The notes below the pieces were generated by a model. That model ran no database searches. It was not told the origin of the DNA and worked only from the letters and a program-made list of their open reading frames with translations. Made by a program: the position numbers and the translations under genes. Below are positions 18,385 through 25,087 of a DNA stretch of 64,000 nucleotides, piece by piece (the stretch's first letter is position 1; every line of letters begins with the position of its first letter). Origin of the DNA: Betaproteobacteria bacterium (lineage in GTDB: Bacteria > Pseudomonadota > Gammaproteobacteria > Burkholderiales > SG8-39); assembly GCA_016195915.1 (NCBI GenBank), contig JACPYS010000004.1:1-64000 (forward strand), given 5' to 3'.

Positions 18385-19701
18385 ATGCCCGCCCTACCCA
18401 ATCCCGCGCAGTTCGTGCGATGGTTCCGTGAAGCCGCCCCCTACGTGCACGGCTTCCGCGGCCGCACCTTCGTGGTCGGATTTTCGGGCGAAGTCGTCGC
18501 CGGCCGCGGATTCGCCAAACTGGTGCACGATTTCAACCTGCTCGCCGCGCTCGGGATCCGGCTGGTCCTGGTGCACGGCGCGCGTCCGCAGATCGAGGCG
18601 GAGCTGAAAGCCAAAGGCCTGCGCTCGCGCTACGCCAAGGGACTGCGCATTACCGACACGGCGGCGCTCACCTGCGTAAAACAGGCGGCTGGCGTGCTGC
18701 GCGTGGAGATCGAGGCCCTGCTCTCGCAAGGGCTGCCGAATTCGCCGATGGCAGGCAGCCAGATCCGCGTGGCCTCCGGCAACTTCATTACCGCACAGCC
18801 GATCGGCGTGGTCAAAGGCGTCGATTACCAGTTCACCGGCAGCGTGCGCAAAGTCGACGCCGTCGCGATCGCGCGCCGGCTGGACGCCGGAGAGGTGGTC
18901 CTGGTTACGCACATCGGTTACTCGCCGACGGGCGAGGTGTTCAACCTCGCCTGGGAGGGCGTGGCCGAAAGCGTTGCCGTCGCACTCAAGGCGGACAAGC
19001 TCCTGCTGCTTACCGACCGCCCGCCGGCGGACCGGCGCGGCAACGTGCTGCACGAGCAGTCGGCGCAATCGGCCGAGGCCCTGCTCAAGAAGGGCGGGCT
19101 TTCGCCGGAAACCACGCGCACGCTCAAGCGCGCGCTGCGCGCGCTGGGTGCGGGCGTCGGCCGCGTTCACCTGGTTTCGCGGCTCACCGACGGCGCAACG
19201 CTGCTTGAGCTGTTCACCCACTCGGGCGTCGGCACCATGATCACCGCGGACGCGGTGGAACAGCTTCGCGTCGCGCGCGTCGAAGACATCGGCGGCATTC
19301 TTGCGCTGATCGCTCCGCTCGAAGCCGACGGTACGCTGGTCAAGCGCAGCCGCGAGTTGCTGGAGCGCGAGATCGGGAACTTCCGGGTCATTGATCACGA
19401 CGGCGTGATCGCCGGCTGCGCCGCCCTGTATCCGTACCCGGAGGAGCGGAGCGCCGAATTCGCCTGCCTCGCGGTGGCGCCGCAGTACCGCGGCGCCGAT
19501 TACGGCGAGCGGCTGCTCGACGCCTGCGAGGCACAGGCGCGCGAACTCAAGGTCAAGCGCTTGTTCGTGCTCACCACAACCGCCGCGCACTGGTTCCAGT
19601 TGCACGGCTTTTCCCCGGCCACCGTCGCTGCGCTGCCCGAACGCCGGCAGTCGCTCTACAATTACCAGAGAAATTCGAAGGTCTTTGCCAAGAAACTGTA
19701 G
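18385..19701 (+). CDS. argA: N-acetylglutamate synthase
   Basis: A 438-residue bifunctional-fold enzyme catalysing the first arginine step, acetyl-CoA plus glutamate to N-acetylglutamate. The N-terminal amino-acid-kinase domain (about 20-290) contains VVGFSGEVVAGRGFAKLVHD, LVLVHGARPQIEAELKAKGL and YSPTGEVFNLAWEGVAESVA. The C-terminal GNAT domain (about 295-438) has EERSAEFACLAVAPQYRGAD followed by YGERLL and ends YNYQRNSKVFAKKL. Length and end match proteobacterial ArgA. Arginine feedback through the kinase domain is known for the family. It is 67 nt after rsmE and 51 nt before yggX, the common betaproteobacterial order. Confidence 0.93.
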   Translation: MPALPNPAQFVRWFREAAPYVHGFRGRTFVVGFSGEVVAGRGFAKLVHDFNLLAALGIRLVLVHGARPQIEAELKAKGLRSRYAKGLRITDTAALTCVKQAAGVLRVEIEALLSQGLPNSPMAGSQIRVASGNFITAQPIGVVKGVDYQFTGSVRKVDAVAIARRLDAGEVVLVTHIGYSPTGEVFNLAWEGVAESVAVALKADKLLLLTDRPPADRRGNVLHEQSAQSAEALLKKGGLSPETTRTLKRALRALGAGVGRVHLVSRLTDGATLLELFTHSGVGTMITADAVEQLRVARVEDIGGILALIAPLEADGTLVKRSRELLEREIGNFRVIDHDGVIAGCAALYPYPEERSAEFACLAVAPQYRGADYGERLLDACEAQARELKVKRLFVLTTTAAHWFQLHGFSPATVAALPERRQSLYNYQRNSKVFAKKL

Positions 19702-19752
19702 TGCCGCGCTGCGCTAGAATTGCGCACCGATCACTTCCCGGAACATTACCCG

Positions 19753-20025
19753 ATGGCAAGAATGGTTAAGTGCGTCAAGCTCGGACGCGAAGCCGAAGGC
19801 CTCGACTTTCCGACCTACCCCGGAGAGCTCGGCAAACGCATCTACGAAAACGTCTCCAAGGAGGCGTGGCAGCAGTGGATCCGCCACCAGACCATGCTGG
19901 TGAACGAAAACCGGCTCAACCTCGCCGATATAAAAGCGCGCAAGTACCTTGCCCAGCAGATGGAACAGCACTTCTTCGGCGCGGGTGCGGAAATGCCCGC
20001 GGGGTACGTGCCGGAGAAGAAGTAG
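19753..20025 (+). CDS. yggX: Probable Fe(II)-trafficking protein YggX
   Basis: A 90-residue protein of the YggX family, linked to iron handling and protection of Fe-S proteins from oxidants. [17 protein letters not shown] with Cys7 is the conserved N-terminus, followed by [39 protein letters not shown] and [15 protein letters not shown]. The start at 19753 was chosen over an in-frame upstream ATG because family members begin MxRxVxCxKL. It is the last core gene before the accessory segment at 20.0-22.1 kb. Confidence 0.93.
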   Translation: MARMVKCVKLGREAEGLDFPTYPGELGKRIYENVSKEAWQQWIRHQTMLVNENRLNLADIKARKYLAQQMEQHFFGAGAEMPAGYVPEKK

Positions 20026-20086
20026 TCACCAGCCGCGAATCGGGGTGGCGGGATTCGACGTGTGCGGCGGCGGATAAACGCTATTC

Positions 20087-20093
20087 GTTAGAT
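20087..20093 (+). repeat. attC/attI-like recombination core GTTAGAT at the left edge of the cassette segment
   Basis: GTTAGAT fits the integron core consensus GTTRRRY and lies just before the first cassette gene (ATG 20098). GTTAGATTGCAAT at 20087-20099 is matched in inverted form by ATTGCATTCTAAC at 20519-20531 (12 of 13), so the first cassette is flanked by complementary ends as expected. The left partner site (RYYYAAC) within 20026-20086 is not clear. Confidence 0.35.
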
Positions 20094-20097
20094 TGCA

Positions 20098-20517
20098 ATG
20101 GAACGCCAAGCCATACTGCTGGCCGAACATGCGGAGGCCGGTCAAAACTGCCGGGCGCAGGAGCAATACGTTCGGGCGACACTAAGCATGTACTTGGTAC
20201 TCTCGTCCGCCCTGGTCGTACTCTTAACTGCAGCAAGCGCCTCCCCACAAGGCCGCGTTTGGCTTTCGTCCACAGGCGCAGCCGTCGGTCTATGCATGTA
20301 TTTGTTGGTGCGACGGCATCAATCGCTCTACGCTGCCTACGTCAAGTGCGCGAAGACGATTGAAGCGGAGCTTCAGCTATCCCTCTATACACAGGTGGGT
20401 GCAGAGGTATCCGGCGCCGGGTCTGCTTCTGCAAAGTCACTCTCGGCGCTGATCGTAGCGATCCTTGGGGTCGCCTTCGGGATTGCTGCGCTCTACTTCG
20501 CATCCGGGGCAAAGTGA
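20098..20517 (+). CDS. Cassette-borne small membrane protein, function unknown
   Basis: A 139-residue protein not assigned to a known family with confidence. It has a short N-terminal helix, a hairpin of two transmembrane helices (about 31-48 and 57-71), a soluble stretch VRRHQSLYAAYVKCAKTIEA (about 71-90), and a third hydrophobic helix at the C-terminus (about 114-135). This layout recalls SLATT/RipA-like small membrane proteins found in conflict systems, but no diagnostic motif is visible. It is a single gene between two attC-like cores, and the next cassette encodes a protein with the same layout. Base composition is lower in GC than the core genes on either side. Either an orphan membrane effector or an uncharacterised integron cassette product is possible. 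Confidence 0.55.
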   Translation: MERQAILLAEHAEAGQNCRAQEQYVRATLSMYLVLSSALVVLLTAASASPQGRVWLSSTGAAVGLCMYLLVRRHQSLYAAYVKCAKTIEAELQLSLYTQVGAEVSGAGSASAKSLSALIVAILGVAFGIAALYFASGAK

Positions 20518-20524
20518 AATTGCA

Positions 20525-20604
20525 TTCTAACCGCCTGTTTGAGAACGACGCCACTGTTCCGGCGCAGCGCGCCTCCGCCCGCGCGCCTCAACCGGAACAT
20601 TGAT
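20525..20604 (+). repeat. Degenerate attC-like site between cassettes 1 and 2
   Basis: TTCTAAC at 20525-20531 is near the RYYYAAC core. A strong inverted repeat follows (TGTTCCGG at 20555-20562 with CCGGAACA at 20592-20599), with GCGCGC-rich inner arms. The right core would be ATTGATG at 20598-20604, where consensus needs GTT, so the site may be decayed. It occupies the gap between the two small membrane-protein genes. Confidence 0.35.
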
Positions 20605-20619
20605 GACTGAGAGACCCTG

Positions 20620-20994
20620 ATGCAATTCTTGTCGATCGCGTGGCGGATTCACATGAATCTCGTAACTGGTGCTGTGATTCTCGCGATGTTTCATTTCACG
20701 AACTCGCGCTTCGAAACTATCGTAGTTAGCGCCTTGGTATTCATTTGCGTGGCGGTGATCGTCTCGTACATGTCTTTGGGGTACGCCCTATCAAGAACAT
20801 GGAACATCGATCTGGCACGGTACATCGCAATTGCCAAAGCGCTTCGTTTGAACGCGTAGATCGAGGAGGAAACTCAGCAGGAGAACCAAGAGGAAGATAG
20901 GAAGGGCCAATCGGCATTTTGGATCACGGCTGGCTTCAACACGCTTTTCGGATTGATCGCGATTGGCAACTTGCTTTATGCAATTGCGTCGTAA
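20620..20994 (+). pseudogene. Cassette membrane-protein gene with an in-frame amber codon
   Basis: The frame opens at ATG 20620 and encodes 79 residues with two transmembrane helices (about 12-28 and 34-50) before TAG at 20857-20859. The same frame then continues for 44 more codons, from an acidic IEEETQQENQEEDRKGQSAF segment through a hydrophobic helix (FNTLFGLIAIGNLLYAIAS) to TAA at 20992-20994, four bases before the attC core. The full 124-codon product would have the same layout as the preceding cassette: two helices, a soluble linker and a C-terminal helix. The simplest reading is a single nonsense mutation (or a base-call error). Amber readthrough or a deliberate short form are less likely. 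GC is clearly lower than in the core (30 of 60 bases in 20701-20760). Confidence 0.6.
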
Positions 20995-20997
20995 GTC

Positions 20998-21058
20998 ATC
21001 TAACCCTGTAGCAGCGGGCGCGCATGAAGCCGCGCGTCGCTGAACTTCAACGTTGGGC
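20998..21058 (+). repeat. Integron attC site (59-base element)
   Basis: The left core ATCTAAC (20998-21004) fits RYYYAAC and the right core GTTGGGC (21052-21058) fits GTTRRRY. They enclose an imperfect stem with CAGCG-GG-CGCGC and GCGCG-T-CGCTG arms and CTGAACTTCAACGTTGGGC at the end, the usual attC finish. About 46 of 48 bases from 21010 onward recur in the second site at 21728-21775, which shows both belong to one attC family. Confidence 0.75.
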
Positions 21059-21100
21059 TGACCAGAGCGCCATCGCTCCAAGTCGGTGTACGATGAAGTC

Positions 21101-21559
21101 ATGAAGGCTCGGATCTACGTCGACGCGTCAGTGGTCGGAGGCTGCGAGGACGAGGAATTCTCGGAGTATTCCATCAGACTCATGGAATGCTTTGTCAGAG
21201 GCGAATTCGTCCTGGTAGTGTCCACCCTCACGGTGCAAGAACTGGCCGGCGCCCCGGACGAGGTGCGCAGGCGTCTTGCCTCGGTGCCCGAGGCGCACAT
21301 CGAGACTCTTCAGCTTGATGCCGAAGCGAGGGAACTCGCGGAAGCCTACATTGTTGAGGGGGTGATCACGGCCAAGATGCGGGCCGATGCTCAGCACATC
21401 GCCATCGCTACCGTGGGTCGCGTTGATGTGCTGGTGAGCTGGAACTTCAAGCACATCGTCAACTTGCACCGGATCCACGGCTACAACTCTGTGAATCTGC
21501 GCAGGGGCTATCCGACACTTGAGATTAGGGCGCCACGGGAGGTATTGCCAGATGAGTAA
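21101..21559 (+). CDS. PIN-domain toxin (VapC-like) of a cassette-borne toxin-antitoxin pair
   Basis: A 152-residue PIN-domain protein. The first acidic residue is in MKARIYVDASVVGG. Further acidic positions follow in CEDEEFSEYS, and the late conserved core reads MRADAQHIAIATVGRVDVLV followed by SWNFKHIVN. PIN domains are Mg-dependent ribonucleases. The start at 21101 (MKARIYVD) is preferred because the family begins directly with the first strand; an ATG 15 bases upstream is possible. It overlaps the small downstream partner by eight bases (21552-21559). The pair lies exactly between two attC sites, a usual home for toxin-antitoxin cassettes that stabilise arrays. The target RNA is unknown. 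Confidence 0.75.
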   Translation: MKARIYVDASVVGGCEDEEFSEYSIRLMECFVRGEFVLVVSTLTVQELAGAPDEVRRRLASVPEAHIETLQLDAEARELAEAYIVEGVITAKMRADAQHIAIATVGRVDVLVSWNFKHIVNLHRIHGYNSVNLRRGYPTLEIRAPREVLPDE

Positions 21560-21761
21560 GACCGAGAAGAAGTTTGACGCGGTTGCGATGATGCGGTCGA
21601 GTCGCGACAGAATCTCTGCCGAGATCGAAGGCATGACGCTGGAGCAAGAACTGGCGTGGCTAGCAACGCAGGAACTCAAGGATCCTTTCCTGAAACGTCT
21701 GCGAGACAGGGCTGCCCGACCAAGCGTCGCAGCGGACGCGCATGAAGCCGCGCGTCGCTGA
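21552..21761 (+). CDS. Putative antitoxin/partner of the PIN protein
   Basis: A 69-residue charged protein starting at ATG 21552 inside the end of the PIN gene. It has MSKTEKKFDAVAMMRSSRDR, then a helical stretch rich in Glu and Lys (AEIEGMTLEQELAWLATQEL). The FDAVxxMRxxRDxI pattern is seen in small proteins that accompany this kind of PIN protein. Its last 17 or so codons (RPSVAADAHEAARR) run into the attC site, as often happens with cassette genes. No DNA-binding motif is evident. The antitoxin role is inferred from overlap and pairing. Confidence 0.6.
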   Translation: MSKTEKKFDAVAMMRSSRDRISAEIEGMTLEQELAWLATQELKDPFLKRLRDRAARPSVAADAHEAARR

Positions 21762-21776
21762 ACTTCGACGTTGGCG
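21714..21776 (+). repeat. Second attC-like site
   Basis: Near-identical to the attC at 20998-21058 over about 48 bases (GCAGCGGACGCGCATGAAGC onward, through CTGAACTTCGACGTTGG). Its outer cores are weaker: GCCCGAC on the left and GTTGGCG on the right, each with a departure from consensus. It overlaps the 3' end of the PIN partner gene. It closes the toxin-antitoxin cassette and is the last recognisable site before rpiA. Confidence 0.65.
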
Positions 21777-21857
21777 TCTCGTCCACACCCGCATGCCCAA
21801 TGCCAGGCGCAGGCCTCACCCCGGATTTGTGGCAAGCTATGCTCTCCGAAGACCCTG

Positions 21858-22106
21858 GACACTGAGGAGAGCTTGAAACAGGCGCCGTTCGGTCAGTGCC
21901 GCTTGACGTCGCTATTGCCAGATTGGAAGCGCGCTTCCCCGGATGAAGATCCCGCTTCACCCAGGCGCTGAACAAGACATCCAAGAAGCTGGGGCCTTCT
22001 ACAAGCGCGAGGGTTCGTCGGTTCTGGCGGCAAGGTGCTGTATGAAACCGCTCACCCGTGAATGGGTCGAGAAGGCCGAGGCCGACCGAATGCCTCAGAC
22101 ATTCAT
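21858..22106 (+). pseudogene. Chimera of toxin-antitoxin gene fragments (ParD/ParE-like and HEPN-like)
   Basis: About 250 nt between the last attC and rpiA hold three broken pieces. First, LEESLKQAPF (frame of 21870) and VAIARLEARFPG (next frame, ending TGA at 21944-21946) look like one antitoxin C-terminus with a frameshift. Second, ATG 21943, overlapping that stop, begins MKIPLHPGAEQDIQEAGAFY and continues KREGSSVLAAR, the N-terminus of a ParE/RelE-type toxin. Third, after VLAAR the same frame runs into MKPLTREWVEKAEADR (ATG 22042), the typical N-terminus of a HEPN-domain protein, which then loses its homology. The open frame goes on to 22299 only as antisense of rpiA. These are inferred remnants left by successive insertions and deletions; none is likely functional. 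Confidence 0.5.
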
Positions 22107-22772
22107 CTACAGCGGCAACGGCCCAAGCGTGCGCACACCCTCGGCTGTTGCCAATAACAGCACGTCCGCAGGCCGGCGCGCAAAGATGCCGTTGGTCACG
22201 ACGCCGGCAATCTGGTTCAATTCCGATTCGAGCGCGGGCGGATCGACGATGCTCAAGCCACGACAGTCCAGTATCAGATTGCCGTTGTCCGTCTTGTAAT
22301 TCAGGCGCAACTCGGGCTCGGCGCCGCGCCTGGCCAGTTCGCGCCCCACATGGCTGCGTGCCATCGGAATCACCTCCACCGGCAGCGGAAACTTTCCCAG
22401 CACCGGCACCAGTTTCGAAGCATCGCAGATGCACACGAATTTTTGCGCAACCGCAGCGACGACCTTCTCCCGCGTGAGCGCCCCGCCGCCGCCTTTGATC
22501 ATGTACAGGCGCTCGGTGATTTCGTCCGCGCCATCGACGTAGACCGGCACCTCGCTCACGTCGTTCAACTCGAGCACCTCGATGCCGTGTTTCCTCAAGC
22601 GCGCAGCGCTCGCCTCCGACGCCGCCACCGCACCGTCGATGCGCCCCTTGATGGTGGCAAGCGCGTCGATGAAGAAATTCACCGTCGAACCCGAGCCCAC
22701 TCCGACGATGCCGCCGCGCACATACGTGAGCGCCTCGCGCGCGACCAGTTGTTTCAACTCATCCTGCATCAT
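22107..22772 (-). CDS. rpiA: Ribose-5-phosphate isomerase A
   Basis: A 221-residue enzyme interconverting ribose-5-phosphate and ribulose-5-phosphate. Family motifs are [16 protein letters not shown] (substrate phosphate site), [20 protein letters not shown] followed by [12 protein letters not shown], and [16 protein letters not shown] 22772 overlaps the lpdA stop (ATGA), so this is the start chosen; a second ATG follows immediately. It is the last gene of the leftward pyruvate dehydrogenase unit, coupled to lpdA. The 3' end directly abuts the toxin-antitoxin fragments, so the accessory segment inserted just downstream of its stop. Confidence 0.93.
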   Translation of the reverse strand: MMQDELKQLVAREALTYVRGGIVGVGSGSTVNFFIDALATIKGRIDGAVAASEASAARLRKHGIEVLELNDVSEVPVYVDGADEITERLYMIKGGGGALTREKVVAAVAQKFVCICDASKLVPVLGKFPLPVEVIPMARSHVGRELARRGAEPELRLNYKTDNGNLILDCRGLSIVDPPALESELNQIAGVVTNGIFARRPADVLLLATAEGVRTLGPLPL

Positions 22773-24478
22773 TTCTTTCTGGCCGGCGGCAGGTCGGTGC
22801 ACACACCCTCGAACAGTTCGGCCGCCATTCCGACCGATTCGCTCAGCGTGGGGTGCGGGTGGATGGTCTTGCCGATGTCGGTGGCATCGGCGCCCATTTC
22901 CACCGCCAGCGCGATTTCGCTGATCAGGTCACCCGCACCGGTGCCGACGATCCCTCCGCCCACGATGCGGTGCGTCTCTGCGTCGAAGATCAGCTTGGTG
23001 AAGCCTTCGTCGCGCGCATTGGCGATCGCACGTCCCGAAGCAGTCCAGGAAAATTTCGCAACGCCCAGCTTCGCTCCGGATTGTCTCCCCTCGTCCTCCG
23101 TCATGCCGACCCAGGCGATCTCGGGATCCGTATACGCCACCGCGGGCACCACGCGCGCATCGAAGTGCGACTTCATTCCAGCGGCGGCCTCGGCAGCAAC
23201 GTGGCCTTCGTGCACCGCCTTGTGCGCCAGCATCGGCTGCCCCGCGACATCGCCGATGGCGTGGATGTGCGCCACGTTGGTCCGCATCTGGGAGTCCACC
23301 GCGATGAACCCGCGTTCGTCCACCGCGACGCCGGCGTTCTCCGCGCCGATCAGCCGGCCATTGGGCGTGCGGCCGACCGATACGAGAATCATGTCGTAGA
23401 GCTGCGGCTCGGCGCCCTCGAAGCTCGCGTACAACCCGTCCTTGCGTGCCTCCACACGGGTGGTTTTGGTTTTCAGCATCACGCGATCGAAGCGCTTCGC
23501 GTTGAATTTCTGCCATACGGCGACGAGATCGCGGTCGGCGCCGAGCATCAGGCCGTCGAGCATCTCGACCACGTCGAGCCTCGCGCCCAGCGTCGAATAC
23601 ACGGTACCCATTTCCAGTCCGATGATGCCGCCCCCGATCACCAGCATCTTCCCGGGCCGGCCGCGCAACTCAAGCGCGCCGGTCGAATCCACGATGCGCG
23701 CATCGTCCGGAAGAAACGGAAGCTTCGACGCCTGGGAGCCGGCTGCAATGATCGCGCTCGCGAAGCGCACGGTCTTCGCTCCGGTTGGCGATTCGATTTT
23801 GAGGTGATGCGGATCGACAAATGCTCCAGCGCCTTGCAGCACCGTGACCTTGCGCGCCTTGGCCATGCCGGCGAGGCCCCCGGTCAGCTTTCCGACCACT
23901 TTGTCCTTGAACGCGCGCAGCTGATCCAGATCGACCGTGGGCTCGCCGAACCGGATGCCGTGCGCGGCCAGATCTCGAGCCGCATCCATGACCGCCGCCG
24001 TGTGCAACAACGCTTTGGACGGAATGCAACCGACGTTGAGACAGACGCCGCCGAGCGTCGCGTAACGTTCCACCAGCACCGTCTTCAAGCCGAGATCGGC
24101 CGCGCGGAAAGCAGCCGAATACCCCCCGGGGCCTGCTCCCAGCACCAGCAAGTCGCATTCGATGTCCGGTGAATCGGAAAGAGCAGTGGCCGGTGCAGGT
24201 GCCGGAACAGCAGGTTGCGGCGCTGCAGCTTCGCCGTCGGCGAGCTCGAGACGCAGCACGATGGACCCCTCGGATAGCTTGTCGCCCAGTCTGGCCACCA
24301 GCTCCTTGACCACGCCTGAATCGGGTGAAGGGATCTCCATGCTCGCCTTGTCCGATTCCAGCGTGATCAGCGACTGTTCCTTCTCCACAGTGTCGCCCGC
24401 CTTCACCAGCACCTCGATGACCTCGACGTCCTTGTAATCGCCGATGTCGGGCACTTTTACTTCGATTGTCTTGCTCAT
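22769..24478 (-). CDS. lpdA: Dihydrolipoyl dehydrogenase with N-terminal lipoyl domain (PDH E3)
   Basis: A 569-residue flavoprotein that reoxidises dihydrolipoyl-E2 with NAD. An N-terminal lipoyl domain (about 3-80, lipoylated Lys44 in ESDKASM) is joined by an Ala/Pro linker (about 85-105) to the E3 core. The core has the FAD motif [14 protein letters not shown], the redox-active disulfide [18 protein letters not shown], the NAD site [12 protein letters not shown] and the C-terminal [11 protein letters not shown] catalytic His. The lipoyl-bearing form is usual in betaproteobacteria. The domain is very close to the AceF lipoyl domain, suggesting duplication. Its ATG overlaps the stop of the upstream proteasome-like gene, and its stop overlaps rpiA. 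Confidence 0.94.
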   Translation of the reverse strand: MSKTIEVKVPDIGDYKDVEVIEVLVKAGDTVEKEQSLITLESDKASMEIPSPDSGVVKELVARLGDKLSEGSIVLRLELADGEAAAPQPAVPAPAPATALSDSPDIECDLLVLGAGPGGYSAAFRAADLGLKTVLVERYATLGGVCLNVGCIPSKALLHTAAVMDAARDLAAHGIRFGEPTVDLDQLRAFKDKVVGKLTGGLAGMAKARKVTVLQGAGAFVDPHHLKIESPTGAKTVRFASAIIAAGSQASKLPFLPDDARIVDSTGALELRGRPGKMLVIGGGIIGLEMGTVYSTLGARLDVVEMLDGLMLGADRDLVAVWQKFNAKRFDRVMLKTKTTRVEARKDGLYASFEGAEPQLYDMILVSVGRTPNGRLIGAENAGVAVDERGFIAVDSQMRTNVAHIHAIGDVAGQPMLAHKAVHEGHVAAEAAAGMKSHFDARVVPAVAYTDPEIAWVGMTEDEGRQSGAKLGVAKFSWTASGRAIANARDEGFTKLIFDAETHRIVGGGIVGTGAGDLISEIALAVEMGADATDIGKTIHPHPTLSESVGMAAELFEGVCTDLPPARKK

Positions 24479-25083
24479 CGCTTTTCCGTCCTGGCTGCGC
24501 GCCGCGCGCGCCCCGCCGGCCGTGCCGCCATCTCGTGCAGGCTGTAGGGAGCGCCGGAGCTCTTGTCGAACTCGATCCCCGCTTCGATCCCGATACGCGC
24601 GATCCCCGCCGCGCTGTCTATCGTGTCGTACACCGCGTACATCGCACCGAGCGCATAGTTGCGCCCCGAGCCTTCCGCCCAGAACCGGTCGTAGTCGAAC
24701 ACCTCGCGGTAGGAATACACGCCGTAGATGCCGCTCGGGTTGGCGATCAGCGCGGTGATCTGGCTCGACTCGTAAGGATCGTCGTCGCCTTCCTTGGGAT
24801 TGAGGAAAGCGTGCTCCTTGAGTTCCGAATGCAGTTTGCGGAAGGTCTCGTAGACCTCGGCGCGGCTGCCCAGCTTCGGGTTCTTGTGCCGCGCGAACAC
24901 CGCCTCGAGCACCAGATGGTGCGCGGAACTCCCGCACACGCCCATGTACGAGCCCGCGATATGCAGGATCTTGTCGTGTTCGCGCTTGTAGGGCTTGGCC
25001 ACGCGCGTATCGCCGAAGCTCGTGAGCGAATCGCAGCCGATGGCGATGCGGCCGTTTTTCCGGACCGCGACGATCGTCGTCAT
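24475..25083 (-). CDS. Proteasome-like Ntn hydrolase (betaproteobacterial proteasome homologue, BPH)
   Basis: A 202-residue protein starting MTTIVAVRKNGRIAIGCDSL. Counting the Thr after Met as residue 1, Asp17 falls in GCDSLTSFGD and a Lys precedes ILHIAG (Lys37, aligning with proteasome Lys33). This gives the Thr-Asp-Lys active-site pattern of proteasome beta subunits. GSYMGVCGSSAHHLVLEAVF and YAVYDTIDSAAGIARIGIEA match later strands and helices. The tail is Arg/Ala-rich ([16 protein letters not shown]). The motif pattern and length fit the bacterial BPH family, known as double-ring peptidases, rather than HslV or Anbu. It lies five bases after aceF and overlaps lpdA by four, so it is embedded in the pyruvate dehydrogenase operon. 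No dedicated unfoldase is nearby. The start at 25083 was chosen because Thr must follow Met. Confidence 0.75.
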   Translation of the reverse strand: MTTIVAVRKNGRIAIGCDSLTSFGDTRVAKPYKREHDKILHIAGSYMGVCGSSAHHLVLEAVFARHKNPKLGSRAEVYETFRKLHSELKEHAFLNPKEGDDDPYESSQITALIANPSGIYGVYSYREVFDYDRFWAEGSGRNYALGAMYAVYDTIDSAAGIARIGIEAGIEFDKSSGAPYSLHEMAARPAGRARRAARTEKR

Positions 25084-25087
25084 TGGA

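Noticed and set aside
20026-22106. An integrase, transposase or insertion-sequence ends around the cassette segment
   Set aside because: I looked on both strands and found no recombinase frame and no terminal inverted repeats bounding the whole segment; only attC-like sites are supported.
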